Assembly (NCBI GenBank): GCA_017623155.1
Contig: JAGAPR010000042.1
Location: forward strand, 1-35,688
Direction: 5' to 3'
Length of the DNA stretch: 35,688 nucleotides
DNA from: Prevotella sp.
GTDB taxonomy: Bacteria; Bacteroidota; Bacteroidia; Bacteroidales; Bacteroidaceae
Shown here: piece after piece, positions 25,270-32,877 of the stretch
Layout: each line of letters begins with the position of its first letter
Numbering within the stretch: the stretch's first letter is position 1
Made by a program: the position numbers and the translations under genes
Notes under the pieces: generated by a model
What the model saw: only the letters and a program-made list of their open reading frames with translations
The model's database searches: none
Told to the model about the DNA's origin: nothing

Positions 25270-28200
25270 CTACACGTTATCGTCATGCACTGTTTTATTT
25301 TTCTGCTCTCTGTTTGTCATGATATACATTATGGGAATGATAAATCCGTTGAGCAGTGTCGACGTGAACAGTCCGCCGAGAATAACCTTCGCCATCGGAC
25401 TCTGTATTTCGTTGCCCGGCAGGTCACCGCCAATCACAAGCGGAATAAGTGCCAACGCCGATGTCAGTGCGGTCATTATAATGGGATTAAGGCGGTCGGC
25501 CGAACCTTTCATCACGCTGTCCGTCACGCTCATGCCGCCTGCCCGCAGGTCGTTATATCGCGCTATCAACAGCATTCCGTTTCGTGTGGCGATACCGAAG
25601 AGCGATATAAATCCGATGATTGCGGGAATGCTGATAATGCCGTCGGTCATTTTCACGGCCAACACGCCGCCTATCAGCGAGAGGGGCAGATTTAGGAGTA
25701 TCACTATTGATTGTTTTACATTCCTGAATTGATTGAAGAGCAGCAGGAAAATGACTATTATCGAGATGAGCGAAGTGACAAGAAGCGTGCGCGACGCTGC
25801 CTGTTCGCTCTCGAATTGGCCGCCGTATTCGATGTGATACCCTTCCGGCAACACGATATTATCGCCTATCTCCCGTTTTATGTCATTCACAACCCCGATG
25901 AGATCGCGACCCGACACGTTTGCCGATATCACAATCTTACGCGCCACGTTCTCCCTGTTTATCGTGCTCGGCCCCATGACCGATGTCACTTCGGCGATAT
26001 TTGCGAGCGGCACTTTCACGCCGTTTGCACTCACGGTGATGTCTTTTATGCGCTCGGCCGTGGCTCTGCCGTCGTCGTTTATCTTCAATACGAGGTCTAC
26101 CGTCCGGTTGCCCTCATACACGGCAGACACTTTTTCACCGGCCAACAGTGTGTTTATCACAGTCGAGAACTCGGGCATTGTGATGCCGTATTTTGCCATT
26201 GCGTCTCTATTCGGCGTTATTTTCAACTGCGGGCACTCCACCTGTTGCTCCACGTTGAGGTCTTTTATTCCCTCTATATTGCCGATGGCTTCTTTTATTT
26301 CGTTGCCTGTCGCATACATTTTATTAAGGTCCGTGCCGAACAGTTTGATTGCTATTCCGGCCTGTGTGCCCGAGAGCATCGCGTCGATGCGGTGGGTTAT
26401 CGGTGCGCCGACCTCTATATTCACTCCCGGTATTACTTTCATCTTATTGCGTATTTCGTCGAGCACTTCGTCTTTCGAACGCTTGTCGAGCACGAACGGA
26501 GCCTCTATCTCGGAAACGTTTGAGCCGAGTGCGTGCTCGTCGAGCTCGGCACGGCCGGTCTTTCGGCCCACGGTCTGTATCTCCGGAACGGACAACAGGA
26601 TGCGTTCGGCCTTGCGTCCTATTTTATCCGACTCGTCCAATGATATGCCGGGCATGGCGCTGATGTTTATCGTGAACGAGCCTTCGTTGAACGGTGGCAG
26701 GAAGCTGCGTCCCAACCCGGCGAAGACTATGAGTGTCGCCACTATTGCCGCAGCGGTGAACAGCAGCACTTTTTTCCTGTTTGCGAGCGCACCGGCAAGT
26801 GCCTTGGAGTATATCGTTTTCAGTTTGAGTGCCACTATCGGCTCTTTATCGGCCTGTTTGTCACCACTCTTGCCGGCCAACAGATAACTGCACAGCACCG
26901 GTGTGAGCGTGAGAGCGACGAGAGTGGAGGCAAACAGTGATGTAATGAACGCGATGCCCAACGGCGCAAGCATCCTGCCTTCCATTCCGGTGAGGAAAAA
27001 CAACGGCACAAAACTGACGATGATTATAAGCGTTGAATTAAGGATCGGCATGCGCACTTCTTTCGAAGCCTCGAATATCACGCGCAATATCGGGCGGCGT
27101 TCGGCCGGAGAAAGGCTTCTGTTGTGCTTCAATCTACGGTATACATTCTCCACATCCACTATCGCGTCGTCCACGAGTGAGCCTATCGCTATTGCCATTC
27201 CGCCGAGACTCATCGTGTTGATTGTCAGTCCGAGCATGTTGAGAGTGAGTATGGAGATGACGAGCGACAGCGGTATCGTGACGAGAGAGATCACGGTTGT
27301 GCGGATGTTCATGAGAAAGACGAACAGCACTATAACCACAAACAGGCCGCCCTCGTACAGCGACTTCTTCACGTTATCTATCGAACTGTTTATAAACCGT
27401 TCCTGCCTGTAAATGTCGGTAGACATCTTTACGTCGCCGGGGAGTGTCTTTTGTAGTTCGGCAAGTGCCTTGTCGATGTTTTCCGTCAGCTCTATCGTCC
27501 CCGTGTCGGGTTGCTTCGTCACCGTTATCATCACCGCGGGCTTCGTGTCATGCGATGCCGTTCCTATCTTGGGACTGCTGTTCCCCACCTTCACCTCGGC
27601 GATATTGTCAAGGCGCACGGTGCTTCCGGCACTTGTTCTCACGGCCGTTTTGCCCATTTCATCAATGTCGTTTGTCGATATCGCGCCTCTTATTATATAC
27701 TCATTGCCATACTCATTCACGATACCTCCGGCAGCGTTGCGGTTCATATCCTGCACGGCCGAGTACACTTCTGCCGGCTCCACGCCGTAGTGCCGCATCC
27801 GTTCGGTGCTCAGCAGTATCTGATACTCCTTTATCTCTCCGCCCGACACCGTCACCTGTGCCACTCCGCCTGTGGCCAGTATGCGCGGCCTTATCGTCAT
27901 GTCGGCTATCGTACGCAACTCTTGCTGCGACGTGGTGTCGGCCGTCAGGGCCACAAACATCACTTCGCCGAGTATCGACGATTGCGGTCCGAGTGTGGGA
28001 CTGTTCACATTCGGCGGCAAAACGTCTTTCATCTCAGCCATCTTCTCGGATACTATCTGGCGTGCCCGGTATATGTCGGTGCCCCAATCAAACTCCACCC
28101 ATACGACAGAGAAGCCCGTTGTCGACGACGAACGCACCCGGCGCACGCCGGTGGCTCCGTTCACCGCCGTCTCCACCGGGAATGTGACAAGGCGCTCCAC

Positions 28201-28380
28201 CTCTTCGGGTGCCATGCCGCCGGCTTCCGTCATCACAACCACTATCGGTGCGTTGAGGTCGGGAAACACGTCTACCTCCATGTTTTCGGCCGTATAAACG
28301 CCTGCTATCATCAGTATGACGGCCGCGACGACAACCGCTATCCGGTTGTCGAGCGATAATCTTATCATCCTGTTTAACAT
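25270..28380 (-). CDS. Heavy-metal type RND efflux pump (CusA/CzcA family)
   Basis: The inner membrane proton-driven pump, 1036 residues, typical of the HME-RND family. Two repeats of one TM plus a large periplasmic loop plus five TMs are visible. The proton-relay helix reads AIAIGSLVDDAIVDVENVY with D404, D405, D409 and E411. D404 and E411 align with D408 and E415 of CzcA, but the position of CzcA D402 is alanine (A398), as in CusA. The porter domain has THRIDAMLSGTQAGIAIKLFG, closer to CzcA, and lacks the RIDM methionine of CusA. The metal is therefore not decided by sequence. The 28407 alternative starts with TTG; ATG 28380, 23 bases after the adaptor stop, gives the usual MLNRMIRLSLDNR N-terminus. 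Confidence 0.92.
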   Translation of the reverse strand: MLNRMIRLSLDNRIAVVVAAVILMIAGVYTAENMEVDVFPDLNAPIVVVMTEAGGMAPEEVERLVTFPVETAVNGATGVRRVRSSSTTGFSVVWVEFDWGTDIYRARQIVSEKMAEMKDVLPPNVNSPTLGPQSSILGEVMFVALTADTTSQQELRTIADMTIRPRILATGGVAQVTVSGGEIKEYQILLSTERMRHYGVEPAEVYSAVQDMNRNAAGGIVNEYGNEYIIRGAISTNDIDEMGKTAVRTSAGSTVRLDNIAEVKVGNSSPKIGTASHDTKPAVMITVTKQPDTGTIELTENIDKALAELQKTLPGDVKMSTDIYRQERFINSSIDNVKKSLYEGGLFVVIVLFVFLMNIRTTVISLVTIPLSLVISILTLNMLGLTINTMSLGGMAIAIGSLVDDAIVDVENVYRRLKHNRSLSPAERRPILRVIFEASKEVRMPILNSTLIIIVSFVPLFFLTGMEGRMLAPLGIAFITSLFASTLVALTLTPVLCSYLLAGKSGDKQADKEPIVALKLKTIYSKALAGALANRKKVLLFTAAAIVATLIVFAGLGRSFLPPFNEGSFTINISAMPGISLDESDKIGRKAERILLSVPEIQTVGRKTGRAELDEHALGSNVSEIEAPFVLDKRSKDEVLDEIRNKMKVIPGVNIEVGAPITHRIDAMLSGTQAGIAIKLFGTDLNKMYATGNEIKEAIGNIEGIKDLNVEQQVECPQLKITPNRDAMAKYGITMPEFSTVINTLLAGEKVSAVYEGNRTVDLVLKINDDGRATAERIKDITVSANGVKVPLANIAEVTSVMGPSTINRENVARKIVISANVSGRDLIGVVNDIKREIGDNIVLPEGYHIEYGGQFESEQAASRTLLVTSLISIIVIFLLLFNQFRNVKQSIVILLNLPLSLIGGVLAVKMTDGIISIPAIIGFISLFGIATRNGMLLIARYNDLRAGGMSVTDSVMKGSADRLNPIIMTALTSALALIPLVIGGDLPGNEIQSPMAKVILGGLFTSTLLNGFIIPIMYIMTNREQKNKTVHDDNV

Positions 28381-28403
28381 GTCGTGCTTTTGTCTTGAGG
28401 TTA

Positions 28404-29549
28404 TCAATGGTTATGACTGTGCAGGGGTATCGAGGTCGATGCGGCCGCCATCTTCACGCTGTAAGTGCCTGCCGTCACCACCTTGTCGCCCGGTTTCAGC
28501 CCTTTCGTTATCTCAATGCGCCTGCCGTCGCTCATGCCGACACTCACCTCCTGCTTTCTGAAAACATCTTTTCCGGTCTGTATATACACGTATTTCAGGC
28601 CCTGTCCCTCTTCCGTGACGGCCGACAGGGGCACGCTTATGATGTTATCGCGCACTTTCGACAACAGGTATACATCGGCGTATGAGCCCGACACGAAACT
28701 GCCCACGTTGTCAAACTCAAAGATTACGGGTATGAAAGCGCTGTTTGCCGTCGCCGTCTTTCCGTACGACAGCAACCGCCCGTTAAGTGTTTCGAGACTG
28801 TGTGCGACCTCATCATACGACAGTTTGAAGTTCGCGCCCGTTATATCGTGCAGGCAGGCGAAATACTTTTCGGGCACATCGGCTTTCAGTGTCAGCCGCC
28901 TGTTCTGTGTCACCACGGCTATCGGCTGTCCCACACTGACATATTCTCCGTTGCCTGCCGACAGACTTTTGATGTATCCCGATATGGGAGAAGTCACCGA
29001 CACGCCATTTGCCGTGATGTGTCCGGCTGTTCCCCGATACGTGGCTTCGGCCGTTTCGTATGCCAGTCGTATTTGTTCATATTCTCTTTCCGATATTATC
29101 TTGTCGCCAACAAGGTGCTCCGCTCTTTCCTTTTCGCGCTTCGCGGCTTCGTAAGCGGCTTTTGCTTTCACCGACGGGTCGCCGTCTTGCAGTGTCTTCG
29201 CCGATATTCCGGCTACGGTCTCTCCTGCCCTCACGGCCGTTCCTTCCGCTACCCGGGCCGTGGCGAAAGTGACAATACCGCTTGCCGTGGCGGCTATCGT
29301 GCGCTCATCGCCCTGTGCCGCCACGATTTGCCCGCCCGTCTTGATGGCAAATCGAAATTCGGCCGGCCGCACGGTCTCTGTTTTCAACCCCGCAGCTTCG
29401 GCCTGTTCGTGCGTGAGAACAATCTCTCCCGCATGTTTCTCCTTGTCTGTCTCTTCCCCGTGCGGGTTGTTTTCGTCGTGTCCCGGATGGCAGCCGCCGG
29501 CGAGCATGCCGCACAGTGCCATTACCGATAAAAATATACTGTGTCTCAT
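28404..29549 (-). CDS. RND efflux periplasmic adaptor lipoprotein (CzcB type)
   Basis: The membrane fusion protein linking pump and channel, 381 residues. The N-terminus MRHSIFLSVMALCGMLAGGC is a lipoprotein signal with C20 as the lipidated residue. Right after it comes a His/Asp/Glu-rich stretch (HPGHDENNPHGEETDKEKHA), a likely metal-binding tail as in other heavy-metal adaptors. The order of barrel-sandwich hybrid (about 70-110 and 165-205), helical hairpin (KAKAAYEAAKREKERAEHL) and beta domains fits the family. The C-terminus ends in SIPLHSHNH. ATG 29549 is chosen over 29582 because the promoter element 29569-29576 lies between them. First gene of the efflux operon. Confidence 0.9.
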   Translation of the reverse strand: MRHSIFLSVMALCGMLAGGCHPGHDENNPHGEETDKEKHAGEIVLTHEQAEAAGLKTETVRPAEFRFAIKTGGQIVAAQGDERTIAATASGIVTFATARVAEGTAVRAGETVAGISAKTLQDGDPSVKAKAAYEAAKREKERAEHLVGDKIISEREYEQIRLAYETAEATYRGTAGHITANGVSVTSPISGYIKSLSAGNGEYVSVGQPIAVVTQNRRLTLKADVPEKYFACLHDITGANFKLSYDEVAHSLETLNGRLLSYGKTATANSAFIPVIFEFDNVGSFVSGSYADVYLLSKVRDNIISVPLSAVTEEGQGLKYVYIQTGKDVFRKQEVSVGMSDGRRIEITKGLKPGDKVVTAGTYSVKMAAASTSIPLHSHNH

Positions 29550-29568
29550 TGTCTTATTGTTTTGAATG

Positions 29569-29576
29569 CAAAAATA
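29569..29576 (-). promoter_or_regulatory. Putative efflux operon promoter -7 element (TATTTTTG)
   Basis: TATTTTTG on the minus strand, 19 bases upstream of the adaptor ATG. It suggests that the operon has its own promoter in the 61-base space after the outer membrane receptor gene. Confidence 0.6.
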
Positions 29577-29587
29577 AGACAATTGTT

Positions 29588-29604
29588 TTGCAACCGGATT
29601 GCAA
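29588..29604. promoter_or_regulatory. Candidate operator TTGCAA-N5-TTGCAA at the efflux promoter
   Basis: A 17-base site with two self-palindromic TTGCAA arms 11 bp apart around the core CCGGA, placed just upstream of the efflux -7 element. It has the same geometry as the array at 10707-10811 and differs from that array's unit at 10740 at three positions, two of which keep the arms complementary. The left flank AATTGTTTTG is also shared. It may be an operator for a metal-responsive or global regulator, or an isolated repeat unit. Confidence 0.4.
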
Positions 29605-29610
29605 ATAATT

Positions 29611-32136
29611 CTATTTACTCTTCACATCATCGTTCGTCACGCTGCGCTCCGCCTTTTTCACGCTTGCCTTGAGCTCTCCTATCCTGAAGTTCACGCTCAC
29701 GCCGTAGCTCAGCATCTGCTGGCGGCCGCGGTTGCTGCTGGTGAAGTTCGGGGCCTCCTCGGTGTAGTAGTCGATGGTGCGGTATTTCTTGAAGAAGTTG
29801 CTGGCGAACGCCGATACCGTCAGACGCTTCTTCATGAACGACTTGTTGATGCTCAGGTTGTAGCTCGACCAGCGCGTGCCATTGCCCTGAAGCATCACCC
29901 ACGGCGTCTGGTAGTAGCCGTTGAGGCTTATGCGCCAGTCCTTCGGCAGCGACTGCTGTATGCCGGCATTAGTGCTCATCGACCATCCGTGGTTGCGCAG
30001 GCTGCCGCCGTCTTCGAGGTGTGCGTAGCGGCTGTAGATGTTCGAGTAGATGCGCGTCGTGGACGTGGCGTTCCAGTTGACATACAGGTTGACGTTCATG
30101 TCTCTCACCTTTCCTATGTTCCTGTACGTGCTGTACATCACCTCCTTGCCCGTGGGGTTCTGCAGTCCCTTGTCTGCGAGCGTCAGGTCAGACACTAATT
30201 CCGTGACGCCCTCTATGCTGTTGTTTGTCATGGAGCATCCCACGCTGACGTTGATGTTCAGCTTCGAGGTGAAGTTGCTGTAGCTGAGGTTCATCGAGTG
30301 CGTCTTCTCCGATGTCAGTTCCGGGTTTCCCTGCTGTATGTATGTAGGGTTGCTGTCGTCGAGATAAGGATTGAGATACCAGATGCCCGGGCGGTATATG
30401 CGCATGTTGTAGCCGAGCCGGATGTTCGACATGTCCGTCAGCTTGTAGCCTATGCTTGCCGACGGCACGAAGTCGTTGAAGTCCTTGCTGAAGTCCGAGC
30501 CGCGGCCGAGCAGGTATTCAACCTTCTGCATCGTATGTTCGAAGCGCAGCCCGAGCCGCCCCGATATCTTCTTGTATTTCAGTCCGTAGCCCGTGTATGC
30601 GGCGAGAATGTTGTTGAGGTGCTTGTAGTGCGAGCTGTGGTCGGTGTCGTAGGCGAATTCGCTGCCGGCCGTCTCCTGCTGCCATCTGTCGTTCTCCGAT
30701 GTGTTGTTTCTCATTATATACTTCACTCCGGCCTCCACCGTGTGCATCTTGCCTATCGGCGTGGTGTAGTCTGCTTGGAAAGTGTGCTCCGTGGTGTTCT
30801 GACTGCCCTCGGTGCGCTGGTTTTTCATGGCGTCCACAAATTCCTGCCAGCGGCTGTCCGCCGCCCGCTTGACGGTGTATGTGTTGTGCGAGTCGCTCGT
30901 CTGCGGCTGCGTGCTCAGCCTGTACGAGAATGTCAGCATGCGGTCTTTCACCTTGAAGAGCCGCTGGTAGTCGATGCCGCCGTTGATGTAGAACCGCGAG
31001 CTGCCGTTATTTCTCACCATGCCGCTGTGATAAAGTTCGTCTGTCGTGCCCGGCCGCATGCCGGAAATCTCTCCGGTGCCGGTGTTGTTGCCGTCGTATC
31101 CCCACAGGCCGAACTCCGCCGTGACAAGGCGCAGGGTGTCTATCTCGTAGCTCGCTTCAAAGTTTCCGGAGTGCGAGTCGCCCTTGTTCTTGTTCGTTGC
31201 CCTGCCCGTCTGGTCGGCCGAAGCATCCGTTATGTCGCCTTTCATCAGCCGCACGTTCTCAGAGCAGCTCTCCGGGCTGTCGTTGTGGTTGTAGTTGTAG
31301 CGTGCGCTGACGGTCAGCTTGCCGCTCTTCACCGTGCCGAAAGCTCCGCCGCCCGCGCCGTTGCTCTTCGCTTCGGCCCGCAGCGTGACGGTATACCCCT
31401 CGAGTCCGCTTCCCGTGGTGATGATGTTCAGTATTCCGCCGACGCCCTCCGCGTCGTATTTCGGTCCGGGATTCGTTATCACCTCGATGCTCTTCACCGA
31501 GTTTGCCGGCAGACTCTTGAGCACATCCGTCGGGTTGTCGCTCATCATCTTGTTCGGTTTGCCGTTGACGTAGACCTTGAACGAGCTCTTGCCGTTCACC
31601 TTGATGTTGTCCTCTCCGTCCACCGTCACCAGCGGCACCTTGCGCAGCATCTCGAGCACCGTGTTCGATTTCGAGTCGGGGTCGTCTTCGATGCTGTACG
31701 CAATCTTGTCTATGTCGGCCTTGACGAGCGGCTTTTGCGATGTTATCACCACCTGCTGCAACTCGTTTCCGCCATCGCTTGTGATTAGCGTGCCGAGGTC
31801 GATGCTCCTGTCTGTCGGCTTCACGGTGAAATCTCGCGTCACCGTCTTGCGCCCCACCGAACTTATGGCGATGGTCATGTCGCCCGTGGCGACTGTTTTC
31901 AGACTGAAACGACCGGCCTTGTCCGTGACTCCCATTTTAATGACTTTCTCGTCGTTACCTTTTTTTGTAATCCTTATCGTGGCGTATGGCTCGCCTTCGG
32001 ATGTGAGCGAATCTTTGAGCACACCGCGCACCTCCACTGTCTTTTGTCCTTGTGCCGTGGCGCATATCGCCGGCATCAGCATTGCCACAACAACGAGCAC
32101 GACACGCATCGCCATACTGTTTACAATTCTTTTCAT
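29611..32136 (-). CDS. Outer membrane beta-barrel receptor (TonB-dependent receptor-like)
   Basis: An 841-residue outer membrane protein. The signal peptide ends at about residue 29 (ICATAQ). A carboxypeptidase-regulatory-like beta domain follows (about 33-118, VEVRGVLKDSLTSEGEPYAT), then a plug domain (about 125-235, with KVYVNGKPNKMM and EVITNPGPKYDAEGVGGILNI), then a long barrel of the 'outer membrane beta-barrel 3' type. A clear TonB box is not visible, so active transport is uncertain; a role as a SusC-independent receptor is possible. Substrate unknown. The promoter at 32160-32167 sits next to a C8 tract. The efflux operon follows on the same strand after 61 bases and could receive read-through, since I see no terminator between them. 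Confidence 0.88.
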   Translation of the reverse strand: MKRIVNSMAMRVVLVVVAMLMPAICATAQGQKTVEVRGVLKDSLTSEGEPYATIRITKKGNDEKVIKMGVTDKAGRFSLKTVATGDMTIAISSVGRKTVTRDFTVKPTDRSIDLGTLITSDGGNELQQVVITSQKPLVKADIDKIAYSIEDDPDSKSNTVLEMLRKVPLVTVDGEDNIKVNGKSSFKVYVNGKPNKMMSDNPTDVLKSLPANSVKSIEVITNPGPKYDAEGVGGILNIITTGSGLEGYTVTLRAEAKSNGAGGGAFGTVKSGKLTVSARYNYNHNDSPESCSENVRLMKGDITDASADQTGRATNKNKGDSHSGNFEASYEIDTLRLVTAEFGLWGYDGNNTGTGEISGMRPGTTDELYHSGMVRNNGSSRFYINGGIDYQRLFKVKDRMLTFSYRLSTQPQTSDSHNTYTVKRAADSRWQEFVDAMKNQRTEGSQNTTEHTFQADYTTPIGKMHTVEAGVKYIMRNNTSENDRWQQETAGSEFAYDTDHSSHYKHLNNILAAYTGYGLKYKKISGRLGLRFEHTMQKVEYLLGRGSDFSKDFNDFVPSASIGYKLTDMSNIRLGYNMRIYRPGIWYLNPYLDDSNPTYIQQGNPELTSEKTHSMNLSYSNFTSKLNINVSVGCSMTNNSIEGVTELVSDLTLADKGLQNPTGKEVMYSTYRNIGKVRDMNVNLYVNWNATSTTRIYSNIYSRYAHLEDGGSLRNHGWSMSTNAGIQQSLPKDWRISLNGYYQTPWVMLQGNGTRWSSYNLSINKSFMKKRLTVSAFASNFFKKYRTIDYYTEEAPNFTSSNRGRQQMLSYGVSVNFRIGELKASVKKAERSVTNDDVKSK

Positions 32137-32159
32137 ACTCTTTCCTTTTTTTATCAGTG

Positions 32160-32167
32160 CAAAGGTA
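32160..32167 (-). promoter_or_regulatory. Putative receptor promoter -7 element (TACCTTTG)
   Basis: TACCTTTG on the minus strand, 23 bases upstream of the receptor ATG. The expected -33 region falls at about 32188-32191, right beside the C8 tract. Confidence 0.7.
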
Positions 32168-32191
32168 ATAAATTCAGTATATACTTTTTTA

Positions 32192-32199
32192 CCCCCCCC
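32192..32199. repeat. C8 homopolymer at the receptor promoter
   Basis: Eight consecutive C (G8 on the transcribed-sense minus strand), preceded by T6-A. It abuts the expected -33 position of the outer membrane receptor promoter and is the only C/G run of this length that I noticed in the window. Confidence 0.85.
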
Positions 32200-32449
32200 G
32201 ATTTTAAATTACGTTAACTTTATTATATTCTTATTAATCAATACAATGCTCTATACACGCATTTTCTTGATGCACTCGTACTAAAAGACGTAATATTTGA
32301 CAAAACAGATGCAAAACGCATTAAACATTAATAAATATTAACACACGCAAAAGGTAAAGGGGCTCTTCTCCTCCCCCTCTTGGGGAGACGGAAGGTTCTT
32401 GAATTGCTGTTAAAAATGTTAATATTTTGTGGACATTTTTTCGAATAAG

Positions 32450-32530
32450 TGCTCTGAGAATCGATTTAAATTCACAAAAAAATATTTTGGCGAAAAAAAC
32501 GCATTCTCAGAGCATTTTGCGCAAAATGCT
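32450..32530. repeat. Inverted repeat joined to a 20-base perfect palindrome
   Basis: TGCTCTGAGAAT (32450-32461) and ATTCTCAGAGCA (32503-32514) are perfect 12-base arms around 41 bases. The right arm overlaps by four bases a perfect palindrome, AGCATTTTGCGCAAAATGCT (32511-32530). The two structures are mutually exclusive as hairpins. No gene is attached to it directly. Confidence 0.8.
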
Positions 32531-32585
32531 GTCTGTCAGCCTTTTATCTGCAAAATCTGCCATCCCGGCCTCTCCTGCAACCCTT

Positions 32586-32698
32586 CTTGTTTTCCAATTA
32601 GGCCGTAATTGCATTCCAATTAGGCCGTAATTGGACGCTCGTTAGGCCGTAAATGCAATGCAATTACGGCCTTATTGCAACGCAAAAACACCCGAAAA
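32586..32698. repeat. Four-unit palindromic repeat array, copy B
   Basis: Second copy of the element at 29-141. Units start at 32595, 32617, 32639 and 32661, again every 22 bp. Units 1 and 2 are both CAATTAGGCCGTAATTG in forward orientation, whereas in copy A unit 2 is inverted. Units 3 and 4 match copy A in sequence and orientation with few changes. The spacers after units 2 to 4 differ more than the units. Confidence 0.9.
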
Positions 32699-32877
32699 TC
32701 ATGTCCAACCCCGAATAATTGCAGCCCGACCCCGAAATAATGACACACAAATGTCAATTTAAATTCTCGGCTTTTTCTAAACGGTGACTTCAAGTCGCAC
32801 TTTTTGTGTTTAACAATTATCCCACAGCTTTTACATTTATTAAGAGTCTTCACCTCGGCCTCCCCAAGGGGAAGAGA

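Larger units (their letters stand above)
32137..32877. other. Gene-free region with repeats between receptor and regulator genes
   Basis: No gene is supported. From left to right it holds the receptor promoter and a C8 tract (32192-32199), an AT-rich stretch, a small CTCCCC/GGGGAG hairpin near 32372-32390, a 12-base inverted repeat joined to a 20-base palindrome (32450-32530), repeat array copy B (32586-32698), two near copies of CCCCGAATAATTG-like sequence (about 32706-32742), and a TCCCC/GGGGA hairpin near 32860-32872. A 77-codon minus-strand frame at 32620-32853 runs through the repeat and is not counted as a gene. Confidence 0.7.

Noticed and set aside
25711-26887. Overlapping plus-strand frames of 270 and 335 codons opposite the RND pump
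   Set aside because: They are compositional shadows of the pump gene; no start context or recognisable domain.
28381-28407. TTG-initiated 9-codon extension of the RND pump
   Set aside because: The ATG at 28380 gives the standard N-terminus of this pump family; the extension adds nothing conserved.
30298-31788. 496-codon open frame on the plus strand opposite the outer membrane receptor
   Set aside because: The translation is Val/Arg/Ala-rich without domains; the minus-strand frame has signal peptide, plug and barrel features and a promoter.
32620-32853. 77-codon minus-strand frame
   Set aside because: It runs through repeat copy B and two near copies of a CCCCGAATAAT-like sequence, has no promoter or signal, and its sequence reflects the repeats (FGVG twice). 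Not counted as a gene.
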